A stretch of 55,522 nucleotides of DNA from Candidatus Nanopelagicales bacterium (GCA_018402075.1 JAGYJP010000009.1:1-55522), one strand, 5' to 3'. Positions 18,259 through 27,305 are shown, counted from the first letter of the stretch. A program made the numbers and translations. Notes: generated by a model not told the origin, from the sequence alone.

Positions 18259-18530
18259 GAGCGCACCTTGTCCAGTACTCGTCCGAGGAATAAATGATGT
18301 TCAAGACCCTCCGCCAAAACTGCTTCCACGCCACCTGCGGTTACGCCAATGAGCGCGGTATCAGCGGTGTTGTTCTTGGCCGCCTGTAGCGTCGCCTTTA
18401 TTTTTACCACCCTTGTGTGAATGCGATGCACGAATATCACAAGAAGCGTGAGTAGTGCGGCTACCGCCACGACAACCACGATTCCTAAGACATTTGCGAT
18501 CATCCATAACTGTTCGGTTTGGGCATCCAT
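18255..18530 (-). CDS. Small one-helix membrane protein 4 of the cox membrane array
   Basis: A 91-residue protein with a strong helix (about 12-34, IANVLGIVVVVAVAALLTLL) followed by a basic stretch HRIHTRVVKIKATLQAAKNN and a glycine-rich tail. The topology matches its neighbours: an N-terminal anchor, then an amphipathic helix with an NT-type turn. Good Shine-Dalgarno AGGAGGATGAC. Function unknown. Confidence 0.75.
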   Translation of the reverse strand: MDAQTEQLWMIANVLGIVVVVAVAALLTLLVIFVHRIHTRVVKIKATLQAAKNNTADTALIGVTAGGVEAVLAEGLEHHLFLGRVLDKVRS

Positions 18531-18531
18531 G

Positions 18532-18786
18532 TCATCCTCCTAACCTGGTACGGCCGCGCTTGAGCCCAGCGATGACTGCCAATGCAGATGTAATTGTTTC
18601 GTTGAGGCCCGCAAGTCCAGCGGTATTTGTCTCAGCCTGCTCCAAACCCTCGAGGATGTTGCCAGCTTGGGTGCCAATTCTCCATGCAATTACCAGAATC
18701 GGAATAACGAGTGCAACCACAACGAGAACCACAACCAGCCCAATGATGTAGCCGATTAGCCAGCCTTCATGTCCAGAGAAATCCAT
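18532..18786 (-). CDS. Small one-helix membrane protein 3 of the cox membrane array
   Basis: An 84-residue protein with one helix (about 10-34) then GNILEGLEQAETNTAGLAGLNETI, an amphipathic helix, and a basic C-terminus (GLKRGRTRLGG). Strong Shine-Dalgarno AGGAGGGTTC before ATG. No cysteine or catalytic motif. It resembles the flanking genes in layout more than in exact sequence. Function unknown. Confidence 0.75.
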   Translation of the reverse strand: MDFSGHEGWLIGYIIGLVVVLVVVALVIPILVIAWRIGTQAGNILEGLEQAETNTAGLAGLNETITSALAVIAGLKRGRTRLGG

Positions 18787-18795
18787 GAACCCTCC

Positions 18796-19023
18796 TTAGA
18801 TCGAATTGGCAAAGTCGCGGACAGGGGCCAAACTCGCATTAACCGATGCGACTACCGGAACAACGGTCGACGTCTGGGCGGCAATAACCTGAACTCCACC
18901 GTCGAGCGTGTCCAAGGTCTTCTCGGTCGCGGCAAGATGTCCAATGGCGCGAGAAAGACCGAGGGCGGCGGCACCGATAATCAGTGCTCCGAGAATGAGC
19001 GTAATAACTGCATCAATTGGCAT
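18796..19023 (-). CDS. Small one-helix membrane protein 2 of the cox membrane array
   Basis: A 75-residue protein with an N-terminal helix (about 4-24) then SRAIGHLAATEKTLDTLDGGVQVI. The TLDGGV segment is shared with the next upstream gene, suggesting common ancestry. Strong Shine-Dalgarno AGGAGAAGTT. It could be membrane-anchored with a short helical tail lying on the membrane. Function unknown. Confidence 0.75.
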   Translation of the reverse strand: MPIDAVITLILGALIIGAAALGLSRAIGHLAATEKTLDTLDGGVQVIAAQTSTVVPVVASVNASLAPVRDFANSI

Positions 19024-19031
19024 AACTTCTC

Positions 19032-19286
19032 CTATCCCAGCAACTTAGAAACCGGACCGGCATAGCGCACCGCACCGTTGGCCACTTCTTTTATGACAAC
19101 ATCTGTCGTTGCAAGTAACTCTGGCGTGTTGTGTAACGCACCAATGAGTGCCACGCCACCATCGAGGGTGTCTTGCGCCGCAGCACGGATTTGCTCAAGC
19201 GCCGCGAGTAGCCGGTTAAGCAGCATAACCAGCAGTGGCACCACCACAATGAGGAGAATTAGATTTCCCCACATCCATAGACTCAT
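19032..19286 (-). CDS. Small one-helix membrane protein 1 of the cox membrane array
   Basis: An 84-residue protein with a helix at about 4-25 (WMWGNLILLIVVVPLLVML) then LLAALEQIRAAAQDTLDGGVALIGAL. DTLDGGV is nearly identical to the segment in gene 2, evidence of duplication. Shine-Dalgarno GGAGGTAATTAA is strong. It follows coxG by 15 bp and is surely cotranscribed with it. Function unknown; a role in fixing CO dehydrogenase or CoxG at the membrane is an inference. Confidence 0.78.
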   Translation of the reverse strand: MSLWMWGNLILLIVVVPLLVMLLNRLLAALEQIRAAAQDTLDGGVALIGALHNTPELLATTDVVIKEVANGAVRYAGPVSKLLG

Positions 19287-19301
19287 TTAATTACCTCCGG
19301 A

Positions 19302-19889
19302 CTAACGGCTAGGTGCCGATTGATAGGGCAGGAAGAACCGGGCAAATACTCTTTTCACAGCCATGGAAAAAGCACTGAAACCAATTGCGAGACCACTGGC
19401 CGCCTTGGGCCCCCCAACTGACATTGGGTCGCGACCTTCGGCGATCGCGGTCATCCGCATTTTCATGGATCCCGCGGTTTGGGTCACTAGAACCCCGGTG
19501 AAGTCTTTAACCAATCCGCGACCGTACTGAGCCGCGGCGCCTGAAATGGCAAGGTCCATGCTCATGTTTACCCGTGTCTGGCCACCAAGTGGAACGAGAG
19601 AGATGTCTAGCATTGCACTAGCTGACCCGCGACCCTTTTTGTCCGCGCCGGAAGCATCGAGCACGATCACCTTTCGAGCGTCGTCGCGGCTCTTAATTTT
19701 GACCACTCCCGTGAACTCCAACTTCACCGGACCAGCCGAGATTGTGACATCTCCACGGTATTCGTCGTCACTCACCTTTTCGGTGAGGTCCGCACCGGGA
19801 ATGCACGCTGCAACCAGGGGAATGTCATCGAAGAAATTCCACACTTGTTCGACCGGCTGATCCATGTCGAAGGTTTGGGTAATTAACAT
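19302..19889 (-). CDS. coxG: CoxG, SRPBCC-family CO dehydrogenase membrane partner
   Basis: A 195-residue protein. Residues 1-150 form the SRPBCC/CoxG lipid-binding fold (VEQVWNFFDDIPLVAACIPG at the start, GDVTISAGPVKLEFTG, YGRGLVKDF). The C-terminus about 160-190 is hydrophobic and basic (AIGFSAFSMAVKRVFARFF), a likely membrane-binding helix. CoxG is needed for membrane association of CO dehydrogenase in Oligotropha and has been reported to carry menaquinone to the enzyme in mycobacteria. Strong Shine-Dalgarno GGGAGGTTCC; 7-bp overlap with the XdhC-YHS gene. Confidence 0.9.
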   Translation of the reverse strand: MLITQTFDMDQPVEQVWNFFDDIPLVAACIPGADLTEKVSDDEYRGDVTISAGPVKLEFTGVVKIKSRDDARKVIVLDASGADKKGRGSASAMLDISLVPLGGQTRVNMSMDLAISGAAAQYGRGLVKDFTGVLVTQTAGSMKMRMTAIAEGRDPMSVGGPKAASGLAIGFSAFSMAVKRVFARFFLPYQSAPSR

Positions 19890-20839
19890 GGAACCTCCCG
19901 CTTGATGAATTTTTCTGGATCTTTTTCAAACGCCACCCGACACCCAGGGGCGCAGAAGTAGTAGGTGACTCCGTGATATTCGAAGGGCCTGTTTTCGGGG
20001 ACTGAGGCAACCGTCATATTGCACACCAGGTCGATTACCTCTTCAGGTTCCACCTTGGTTGACTGATTCACCAGCACCGGTCGTAATTCTCCCGCCGCAC
20101 GCCTTTGGACTAATTCGCCAAGGATTGCCACAGCTATTTCCCGATGCGTGGTATGCCCAAGATCCAGCCCTACCGGGACGTGAACGGATGACAATTTTTC
20201 CGAAGAGACACCACGATCAAGCAGGTAGCCCTTAACAGCTTCCCCACGCTTGGCCGAGGCCACCAGCCCGATAAATGCAGGACTTCCGGCCAGAGCGGTC
20301 TCCAAAACTTCTTCATCGCCATGCCCCTGCGTAGCCACAATCACGATGCTGCCCGAGTGCACCATGTCGGCGGTGAATGCCGACCCATCAATTAACTCGC
20401 CCCGCCAGCCCACACCCCGAACTAGTTCCAACAGGGTCACGGCCATGGGTGAGCGGCCAACAATCACCACTTCGGGTGCGACGAGAACCGGCTCAATATA
20501 GAGCTGCAGTGCCCCTTCGCTTTGGCACGACATGGGAATCGTCAGAACCCCATCCGGGATGTGCATGTCGGCGAAATCATCATCTTGACCGAGCCAGATC
20601 AAAGAGGGTTCACCCGCAGCCAGGACTCTTTTCGCTTCTCGGATCACAACCGGCTCAGCACATGCGCCACCAATCCAGCCGTGCAGTTGCCCATCAGAGG
20701 TGATTACCGCTTTTGAACCATGCTGGCCCGACGATGGTGGCTTACGCCAAACGACTGTGGCAAGCGCATAAGACTGTCCGGTGCGAGCAAGTTGAACCGC
20801 AAACTCCATGATGTCCATACTGCTGTTAGTTTCATTCAT
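19883..20839 (-). CDS. XdhC/CoxI-family protein fused to a C-terminal YHS metal-binding domain
   Basis: A 318-residue two-part protein. Residues about 10-250 are an XdhC/CoxI protein: the loop GWIGGACAEPVV carries C60, and VVIVGRSPMAVTLLEL begins a Rossmann fold ending in VGLDLGHTTHREIAVAIL. XdhC proteins bind Moco and deliver it, sulfurated, to molybdenum hydroxylases. Residues about 268-312 are a YHS/TRASH-like domain with C273 (DLVCNMTV) and C296/C300 (YYFCAPGC), a set known in copper and heavy-metal proteins. It lies 1 bp after coxL and overlaps coxG. It could bring copper to the Mo-S-Cu site (inference). Confidence 0.88.
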   Translation of the reverse strand: MNETNSSMDIMEFAVQLARTGQSYALATVVWRKPPSSGQHGSKAVITSDGQLHGWIGGACAEPVVIREAKRVLAAGEPSLIWLGQDDDFADMHIPDGVLTIPMSCQSEGALQLYIEPVLVAPEVVIVGRSPMAVTLLELVRGVGWRGELIDGSAFTADMVHSGSIVIVATQGHGDEEVLETALAGSPAFIGLVASAKRGEAVKGYLLDRGVSSEKLSSVHVPVGLDLGHTTHREIAVAILGELVQRRAAGELRPVLVNQSTKVEPEEVIDLVCNMTVASVPENRPFEYHGVTYYFCAPGCRVAFEKDPEKFIKREVPC

Positions 20840-20840
20840 A

Positions 20841-23225
20841 TTAATCGCTCAGCACCGGTGGCATTCCCGAGATATTTTTTCCCGTTTGCAGTGCTTCATA
20901 GACGCGATTAGGCATGAGTGGCATGTCAACATTGCGAACACCTGTGTGCTCAATGGCATTCATCACCGCGTTCACAAACGCGGCGGGCCCAGCCACCGTC
21001 GCGCATTCACCGACACCTTTGGCCCCGATCGGATGGTGGGGGCACGGAGTAACCACCTCATGCAGCTCGAAACCGGGGGTCTCCCACGAGGTGGGAATGA
21101 GATAGTCCATGTAGTTGGCTCCAATGCAGTTACCTTCTTCATCAAAGGTGATGTACTGCATATTCGCCATTGCGTACGCTTCGGTCAGTCCGCCCATTAC
21201 CTGTCCTTCGACAATCATTGGGTTAATGCGCACACCGCAGTCGTCCACGGCAACGAAATTCAGGACATCCCATACGCCAGTTTGTGCATCGACTTCTACT
21301 TTGCAGAAATAGGCTGCGAACGGCCAGGTCAAGTTGGGGGGATCGTAATAAGACGTATTCTCTAATCCTGGTTCCAGTCCGTCTGGGACGTTGCTATACG
21401 CAGCGAGTGCGCAATCTTGAATGGTCACGCCGCGTTCTTGATTACCACGGATATAAAACCGCCCTAACTCCCACTCAATGTCTTCTTCAGAAACTTCAAG
21501 AAGATGGGCTGCGATTTTGCGTGCCTTCGCCCGAATTTTGCGAGAAGCCATGGCGACGGCTGCACCAGCAACGGGTGTTGATCGGGACGCATAGGTTCCC
21601 ATTCCGAAGGGAGCCGTGTCAGTATCGCCCTCTTCTACCACAATGTCATCGGCAGGAATTCCGAGTTCGTGAGCCACGATTTGCGCCCACGTGGTCTCGT
21701 GACCTTGACCTTGAGTCTTCGCACCCGTTCGCAGGATTGCCTTACCTGTCATGTGTACGCGCAACTCAGCTGAGTCGAACATCTTGATACCGATGATGTC
21801 GTACTCCCGACTATTTCCGGCACCGAGTGGCTCGGTCATGGTGGAAATTCCGATACCCAGTAACTTTCCGCGCTTGCGAGCTTCTTCTTGCTCCTGCTTG
21901 AAGGTGCTGTACCCGATTGCCTCCAAGCCAACGTCAAGGCATTTCCCGTATTGACCGGAATCGGTGAGGAAGCCAAAAGCGGTGCGATAAGGGAACATGT
22001 CGTCGCTGACCAAGTTCACTCGACGGAACTCTGCTTGATCCATGCCCAAGTCATTCGCGGCCGCATGCACCATGCGCTCCTGGAAGAACATAGCTTCGGT
22101 GACCCGGAATGAACACCGATATGCCACACCTCCCGGCGCCTTGTTCGTGTAATAACCCTCACTGACAAGGTGGGCTGCGGGTATGTCGTAGCACGCAAAT
22201 GCTGAGTGCATCAGACCAATTTTGAACTTGGTAGGTTGAGCATCCGCGAAGAATGCACCGTGATCAGAGATCGTGTGCATGCGCATTCCCAGGATTTTTC
22301 CGTCTTTTCGGAGGGCCAACTCTCCCTCAAGGTAAACATCCCTACCAAAACCGGTAGAAATCAAGTTACTTGACTTGTCTTCAACCCACTTGACGGGGCA
22401 TTCGGTCAGAATTGATGCAAGAATCGAAATCACGTATCCCGGATAAATGGGAACCTTGTTTCCGAAGCCGCCACCAAGATCGGGGGAAATAATCCGAATC
22501 ATGTGCTCGGGCAACTCAGCAACCATGGCTACGGCAGCACGAACAATGTGAGGTGCCTGCGAGGTCATGTAGACGGTTAATTTCCCGCTGGATCGATCAT
22601 AATCAGCGATTGAACCGCAGGTTTCCAATGGCGACGGATGCGAGCGCGGATAGTGCAGATCCATCTTTGACACGACGTCCGCCTCAGCGAATGCCCGGTC
22701 GGTTGCTTCCTTATCGCCTATCTCCCAGTCGAAAATCTTATTTGACGTTTGGTTTTCTTTGTCGTCGCGGATCAGGGGTGCATCGGGGCTCTGAGCCTGA
22801 ATCGGATTAACAATCACCGGTAATTGTTCGTACTCAACCACGATCTTGTCGAGTGCATCTCTGGCGATATACGGGTTGTCTGCTACAACCGCCGCAACCT
22901 CTTGCCCCTGAAAACGAACCTTGTCTGTTGCGAGCACTGCTTGAGTGTCATAAGAAAGGGTTGGCATCCAGGCCAGGTTTCGTGCAGCCATGGTCTCTCC
23001 GGTCATGACCAGTCGAACTCCAGGAACCTCCCAAGCCGCACTGGTATCAATGGATTTAATGCGGGCGTGGGCAACAGGGCTACGCAGGATTTCCACGTGC
23101 AACATGCCGGGCAACACAATGTCGTCGACATAACGGCCCTTGCCACGAATAAAACGGTTGTCTTCTACCCGGCGGCGGCTCGCACCCATTCCACCAATTT
23201 TGAGTTCGTCAAGCGGTGCCATCAT
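20841..23225 (-). CDS. coxL: Aerobic CO dehydrogenase large subunit, form I
   Basis: The molybdopterin-cytosine-dinucleotide catalytic subunit that oxidises CO to CO2 at a Mo-S-Cu site. The form I signature AYRCSFR is at residues 368-374, with C371 as the copper-binding cysteine; form II enzymes have AYRGAGR instead. Other Mo-hydroxylase blocks are [18 protein letters not shown] near the start, [24 protein letters not shown], and [18 protein letters not shown] near the end (active-site Glu). ATG at 23225 overlaps the coxS stop as ATGA; the longer start 23264 would overlap it more. The 794-residue length is normal. Confidence 0.97.
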   Translation of the reverse strand: MMAPLDELKIGGMGASRRRVEDNRFIRGKGRYVDDIVLPGMLHVEILRSPVAHARIKSIDTSAAWEVPGVRLVMTGETMAARNLAWMPTLSYDTQAVLATDKVRFQGQEVAAVVADNPYIARDALDKIVVEYEQLPVIVNPIQAQSPDAPLIRDDKENQTSNKIFDWEIGDKEATDRAFAEADVVSKMDLHYPRSHPSPLETCGSIADYDRSSGKLTVYMTSQAPHIVRAAVAMVAELPEHMIRIISPDLGGGFGNKVPIYPGYVISILASILTECPVKWVEDKSSNLISTGFGRDVYLEGELALRKDGKILGMRMHTISDHGAFFADAQPTKFKIGLMHSAFACYDIPAAHLVSEGYYTNKAPGGVAYRCSFRVTEAMFFQERMVHAAANDLGMDQAEFRRVNLVSDDMFPYRTAFGFLTDSGQYGKCLDVGLEAIGYSTFKQEQEEARKRGKLLGIGISTMTEPLGAGNSREYDIIGIKMFDSAELRVHMTGKAILRTGAKTQGQGHETTWAQIVAHELGIPADDIVVEEGDTDTAPFGMGTYASRSTPVAGAAVAMASRKIRAKARKIAAHLLEVSEEDIEWELGRFYIRGNQERGVTIQDCALAAYSNVPDGLEPGLENTSYYDPPNLTWPFAAYFCKVEVDAQTGVWDVLNFVAVDDCGVRINPMIVEGQVMGGLTEAYAMANMQYITFDEEGNCIGANYMDYLIPTSWETPGFELHEVVTPCPHHPIGAKGVGECATVAGPAAFVNAVMNAIEHTGVRNVDMPLMPNRVYEALQTGKNISGMPPVLSD

Positions 23226-23755
23226 GCCTCCTGATTTTGTTCGCGCATTTTCTTTGCAGCCCAAAGGACTGACTTAACGATGTTTTGGTATCCGGTGCAG
23301 CGGCAGAGGTTGCCAGACAATGCCCAACGAACTTCGTCTTCGGTTGGATCGGGATTTCGCTCAAGAAGCGCCTTGGCTGAGATCATCATGCCGGGCGTGC
23401 AAAATCCACATTGGAGACCGTGCTCCTCTTTGAAACCTTCTTGAATGGGGTGCAATTCGCTAGCCGTTGCAAGACCTTCCACCGTTTCTACTTCTCGGCC
23501 ATTTGCCTGAACAGCCAAGACGGTGCAGCTCTTCACGGGACGGCCATCCATTAAAACGGTGCACGCGCCGCAACCGGACGTGTCGCAACCACTGTGCGTT
23601 CCGGTGAGTTGCAATGCTTGGCGCAACAGGTGCGCGAGAAGTAGCCGTGGCTCCACATCGACGGTTCGGTCAGTTCCGTTTACATTAACCGTGATCCGGC
23701 GAACTTCCACTCCTGCAGCAGGAGCTGCCTGTACTTCGTCATAGAGGCTTGTCAT
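23222..23755 (-). CDS. coxS: CO dehydrogenase small iron-sulfur subunit
   Basis: A 177-residue subunit with two [2Fe-2S] clusters, passing electrons from the molybdenum site to FAD. The N-terminal ferredoxin-type cluster is in [17 protein letters not shown] with a fourth cysteine in KSCTVLA; the C-terminal cluster is in QCGFCTPGM and [12 protein letters not shown]. An N-terminal extension of about 15 residues is present. It lies between coxM (2 bp) and coxL (4-bp overlap), the M-S-L order of form I operons. Confidence 0.97.
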   Translation of the reverse strand: MTSLYDEVQAAPAAGVEVRRITVNVNGTDRTVDVEPRLLLAHLLRQALQLTGTHSGCDTSGCGACTVLMDGRPVKSCTVLAVQANGREVETVEGLATASELHPIQEGFKEEHGLQCGFCTPGMMISAKALLERNPDPTEDEVRWALSGNLCRCTGYQNIVKSVLWAAKKMREQNQEA

Positions 23756-23757
23756 GT

Positions 23758-24630
23758 TCAGGCTGCTTTCTGCTCGCTGTTGGCAATGTTGGACAGTATT
23801 CGAGTGACAAATGTTTCCACGATGTGGCGTTTATAAGAGGATGATCCTCGGTGATCGGTGCGTGGCTCCGCGGCCGCAGCAACTGCTTCGGCTGTCTGTT
23901 TAATGCTCTCTTCATTCAGAGACTTACCCACCAGTACCGAGATTGCGTCATTTGCATCGATGGTCCGACCTCCAACTCCAGCAAGGGCACATCCGGCTCG
24001 CGTCACGACGTCACCGTCAACGTCCAGGGCTACGGCAACCGAAGCCGTGGCGAAGTCACCAACGCGACGCTCCAACTTGAGGTAACCCCCGAGAGCTTTA
24101 CCTTGTGCCGGTGGAACGGTCGCTTCTACCGCGATCTCATTGAATGCGAGCGCATTGACGAACGGTCCAAGGACAAAGTCACTTGCTGCGATCTCCCGGC
24201 GACCATTTGGTCCCTGTGCAATGATTTTTCCACCAAGGGCAATCATGGTTGCGGACCAATCGCCCTGTGGGTCAGCGTGGCACAGTGAACCAACAAAAGT
24301 TCCCCGGGTACGCACGATTGGATCCGCAACAAGGGACGCTGCCTGCGCCAAGGTCGGGAAGTTGCCGAGAATTGTGCTGAATTCCAGATCCTCGTGTCGG
24401 CAAAGAGCACCAATGCGCAAAGTGCCGTCGGCATCAATACGGTGGTATTCCAAGCCGGGAATCCCATTGATGTCGACTACGCGCGCGGGAGAGGCGAAAC
24501 GAAGTTTGAGCATGGGGATCAGGCTTTGGCCTCCGGCCAACACTTTTGCCTCTCCACCATTTTGGTCAAGGATCGCAATAGCTTCTTCGACAGAAGTTGG
24601 TGCGTCGTAGGAAAATCGTGACGGGTACAT
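23758..24630 (-). CDS. coxM: CO dehydrogenase medium FAD subunit
   Basis: A 290-residue FAD-binding subunit of the CO dehydrogenase. [13 protein letters not shown] (FAD pyrophosphate loop, near residues 32-44) and [17 protein letters not shown] (second FAD motif near 110) are canonical. The ATG at 24630 has the strong Shine-Dalgarno GAAGAGGAGCAA and begins [11 protein letters not shown], the usual N-terminus; an in-frame start at 24750 would cross the small upstream gene. First of the structural genes. Confidence 0.96.
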   Translation of the reverse strand: MYPSRFSYDAPTSVEEAIAILDQNGGEAKVLAGGQSLIPMLKLRFASPARVVDINGIPGLEYHRIDADGTLRIGALCRHEDLEFSTILGNFPTLAQAASLVADPIVRTRGTFVGSLCHADPQGDWSATMIALGGKIIAQGPNGRREIAASDFVLGPFVNALAFNEIAVEATVPPAQGKALGGYLKLERRVGDFATASVAVALDVDGDVVTRAGCALAGVGGRTIDANDAISVLVGKSLNEESIKQTAEAVAAAAEPRTDHRGSSSYKRHIVETFVTRILSNIANSEQKAA

Positions 24631-24646
24631 TTGCTCCTCTTCTGCT

Positions 24647-24877
24647 TTAGTGACCGGTGTCGGGAATGGCTGTTGGCATGGAATCTGCATCGGGATCGGG
24701 GCGTGGCTCTTGGTGCGGCGGCCATGGGCCTTGAACAGGCTGGCCCGCAACTTTCAAAAATTCAACGAACTGTGGAAAAGCCCACACCGTTGGGCTCTCG
24801 CCAGTTTTCGGGGAGTTTTCAATGAGAGCAAACATGCGCGGGTTTCCGCGCTCCTGCCCTGAGGATTCAACCGGCAT
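24647..24877 (-). CDS. Small proline-rich protein ahead of coxM, tentative
   Basis: A 76-residue reading frame ending 16 bp before coxM, with AAGGGG at 6-7 bp before its ATG. The sequence has a central hydrophobic patch (VWAFPQFVEFLKVAG) then a proline- and aspartate-rich tail (PWPPHQEPRPDPDADS). It matches no family I know. Good ribosome site and operon position argue for translation; small size and odd composition argue caution. An internal ATG gives a 62-residue form. The 105 bp between it and the next gene (24878-24982) hold no gene and should carry the cox promoter. Confidence 0.45.
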   Translation of the reverse strand: MPVESSGQERGNPRMFALIENSPKTGESPTVWAFPQFVEFLKVAGQPVQGPWPPHQEPRPDPDADSMPTAIPDTGH

Positions 24878-24982
24878 ATTTAGCCCCTTCAGTTGACTTG
24901 GTTCCTTGGAAATCTGGCCTCATCTAAATTATTACAAGAGTAGGCCGCGAATAACGGATCCGCAGTAAAAATCCAAAATACT

Positions 24983-25840
24983 TTATTGCCGATGAACCGC
25001 AATGGCTTCGGCCACAATCGCAACCGCGATTTCTTCGGGCGTGGCAGCCTTGATATCGAGGCCTGCCGGTCCATGAACTCTGGACAGATCAGTAATGTCA
25101 CGATACGCCAGCCAATCGGCCCGGGAGTTCTGCATTGCCACCGAGCCCAGTGCACCGATATACCCCGCCTCACTTGCCAACGCGGCCATCAGGCAGCCCG
25201 ATGAAACTTCGACATCGTGACCCATCACTACCACGGAATCCACTCGAGACAGGGTGGCGGCCAACCCGGCCACTGCGTCGGGGCGCGGCTCGATAGCAAC
25301 CTTCCACTTCATTAATCCCGCCTGCGCGGCCAGCGCGTCTGCGATAGGGCCGCTACCGGCAATTATCAATCGGGGGACTGGTGCGAAGACGGTTGTAATC
25401 GAGTCAGTTTCGACGGTCACCAATGGCCGCGCATCCGCGCCGGCGGCCTCAATATGGATGGCCGTGACCATGTCGTCCGACATTGTTGCCACCACAACTA
25501 ATGGGCTGTGATTGAGTAAGAGTGACCACGTCTGGGATGGAAACTGTTCCGCTGGGACTACGAGGAACTTGACCGGGGTCCCTGTAGGAATTTCACAGAT
25601 GGGGCTTTCCAGCTCGCTCACCACATGGTGCACCAAACGACCTGTGGACAGGTGTCGGCCTGCCGCGTCGGTCAGCAAACCGTCAAAGGCCCCAAAGGAT
25701 AATCGGCCAATCCTTCCTCCACCCGGGGTTAAGGCGAGTGCCTGATCAGACGCAGTCGGCACCAGCATCCAGGCGACATCGGCTCGTGTGCCCGACCGGA
25801 CACATGCCGCGACACTCAAAGCGATGTCATACAAAAGCAT
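24983..25840 (-). CDS. Divergent XdhC/CoxI-family protein lacking the usual cysteine
   Basis: A 285-residue XdhC-like protein. The C-terminal Rossmann domain is well preserved (RLIIAGSGPIADALAAQAG, GYIGALGSVAMQNSR, VHGPAGLDIKAATPEEIAVAIV). In the N-terminal domain the conserved SGGC-type loop is replaced by SFGAFDG (residues 48-54), so the cysteine of XdhC is gone. The ATG at 25840 has AGGAAAAGGTG upstream; a TTG at 25870 is the alternative. It is divergent from a canonical XdhC across about 120 bp. It may be a partner subunit of the canonical protein (inference). Confidence 0.8.
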   Translation of the reverse strand: MLLYDIALSVAACVRSGTRADVAWMLVPTASDQALALTPGGGRIGRLSFGAFDGLLTDAAGRHLSTGRLVHHVVSELESPICEIPTGTPVKFLVVPAEQFPSQTWSLLLNHSPLVVVATMSDDMVTAIHIEAAGADARPLVTVETDSITTVFAPVPRLIIAGSGPIADALAAQAGLMKWKVAIEPRPDAVAGLAATLSRVDSVVVMGHDVEVSSGCLMAALASEAGYIGALGSVAMQNSRADWLAYRDITDLSRVHGPAGLDIKAATPEEIAVAIVAEAIAVHRQ

Positions 25841-25917
25841 CACCTTTTCCTGAATTTGTATCCATACCAACCTTTACCGGATAACGAGATGATAGCCAAG
25901 CAGCAGTGCAATATAGG

Positions 25918-25951
25918 TTCTTTGAACAATTCGATAGCAAAGAATTAGACT
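25918..25951 (+). promoter_or_regulatory. Candidate leaderless promoter and inverted repeat before the xdhC gene
   Basis: TTGAAC (25922-25927) and TAGACT (25946-25951), spaced 18 bp, make a plausible promoter; the ATG at 25961 is 9 bp past the -10, so the mRNA could be leaderless, which is common in actinobacteria. TTCTTTG (25918-25924) and CAAAGAA (25938-25944) form a 7-bp inverted repeat within it, a possible regulator site. Confidence 0.4.
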
Positions 25952-25960
25952 TGGGTTACC

Positions 25961-27064
25961 ATGCGAGAAGTAATCACTGAACTATTAGCCTCATATCAAT
26001 CCGGTGGCGCTGCGATAGCGACCGTTGTCCAGACTTGGCGCTCCGCCCCAAGACCGGCTGGAGCATCAATGTTGGTTACTCCCGAGGGTGAAGCCGTTGG
26101 CAGTGTCAGTGGCGGGTGTGTGGAAGGTGCTCTATTTGAAGTCTGCACCGAAGTAATCGCAGATGGCATTCCCCGATTTGAACATTACGGGGTCAGTGAC
26201 GATGATGCATTTGCGGTAGGACTGACCTGTGGCGGAATCCTAGAAGTCTTTATTGAGCCAGTAAATCAAGATACTTGGCCAGAGTTGCCTGAGGTAGCCG
26301 CTCGGATTGACCGAGGGGATCCTGTCTGCGTCGCAACGATCATCAAGGGTCCCCATTTTGTTGGCCGCCATTTAGTTATTTATCCTGATTCAACATTAGG
26401 TTCACTGGGGACGGATCGCCTCGATGACACGGTTCGAGACGATGCCCTCGGCATGTTGGCCGCCGGGCTCACGGGAACAATTGAATATGGGCCCGAGGGT
26501 GAACGCCTCGGTGAAGGATTAACCGTATTCGTGGCGAGCTTTGCCCCACCGGCGCAAATGTTTGTTTTTGGTGCCATCGATTTTTCAGCAGCACTGGTTC
26601 GGGTTGCCAAACTCCTCGGTTATGCCGTGACCGTGTGCGATGCCCGTCCTATTTTTGCGACGGCCAAGCGTTTTCCTGAAGCCGATCAGGTTGTAGTTGA
26701 TTGGCCACACCGTTGGCTTGAGCAGCAGGAAGTTGATGAACGAACGGTGATAGCCGTTCTTACCCATGATCCAAAGTTTGACGTCCCCGCTCTCAAGGTC
26801 GCGCTGGGCACCAAGGCTGGCTATATAGGCGCAATGGGTTCACGGCGTACGCACGACGATCGAATCACCCGGTTACGTGAAGCTGGCGTTCCCGATTCTG
26901 AAATTGCGCGCATACATTCACCAATCGGTCTTGATATTGGCGCTCGTACCCCTGAAGAAACCGCAATCAGTATCTGCGCCGAGATTGTTCAGCACCGCTG
27001 GGGCGGCGGCGGTCAACCTCTCGCGCAGACCACGGGTCCGATTCACCAAGGTGCCCCGCGTTGA
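25961..27064 (+). CDS. XdhC/CoxI-family Moco chaperone
   Basis: A 367-residue canonical XdhC/CoxI protein. N-terminal APRPAGASMLVT and GSVSGGCVEGALFE carry C53; the C-terminal Rossmann part has FVFGAIDFSAALVRVAKLLGY, VLTHDPKFD, GYIGAMGSRRTHDDR and HSPIGLDIGARTPEETAISI. Such proteins hold and sulfurate Moco for Mo hydroxylases such as CO dehydrogenase. It overlaps moaD by a TTGA, so cofactor maturation and MoaD synthesis are coupled. I leave the gene symbol open because coxI and coxF cannot be told apart here. Confidence 0.92.
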   Translation: MREVITELLASYQSGGAAIATVVQTWRSAPRPAGASMLVTPEGEAVGSVSGGCVEGALFEVCTEVIADGIPRFEHYGVSDDDAFAVGLTCGGILEVFIEPVNQDTWPELPEVAARIDRGDPVCVATIIKGPHFVGRHLVIYPDSTLGSLGTDRLDDTVRDDALGMLAAGLTGTIEYGPEGERLGEGLTVFVASFAPPAQMFVFGAIDFSAALVRVAKLLGYAVTVCDARPIFATAKRFPEADQVVVDWPHRWLEQQEVDERTVIAVLTHDPKFDVPALKVALGTKAGYIGAMGSRRTHDDRITRLREAGVPDSEIARIHSPIGLDIGARTPEETAISICAEIVQHRWGGGGQPLAQTTGPIHQGAPR

Positions 27065-27303
27065 GTATCACAGTCAATTTATATGCAGCCGCGCGTCATG
27101 CAGCAAAGCACAATTCCATTGTCGTGGAAGCTGCATCACTTGCGGAACTCAAAGCTGAGTTGATTCAAAAAATTCCCAGCTTGGCATCGGTAATCCCGCA
27201 ATGTTCCTTTATTGTCGATGGCCATTCATTTGGAAAGTCGGGCGACTGCGATGTTCATTCGGGTCAACAAATCGATGTTATGCCGCCATTTTCCGGAGGA
27301 TGA
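27061..27303 (+). CDS. moaD: MoaD-like molybdopterin synthase small subunit
   Basis: An 80-residue ubiquitin-like sulfur carrier ending in PPFSGG, the C-terminal GG that becomes a thiocarboxylate for molybdopterin synthase. TTG start at 27061 overlaps the previous stop. The convergent moaA and nearby moaE make MoaD more likely than ThiS. The moaA stop follows 2 bp after this stop, with no terminator between. Confidence 0.9.
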   Translation: MSITVNLYAAARHAAKHNSIVVEAASLAELKAELIQKIPSLASVIPQCSFIVDGHSFGKSGDCDVHSGQQIDVMPPFSGG

Positions 27304-27305
27304 AA

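Noticed and set aside
20841..23225. Form II (putative) CO dehydrogenase or other Mo hydroxylase
   Set aside because: The active site reads AYRCSFR, the form I signature, and the gene order is M-S-L.
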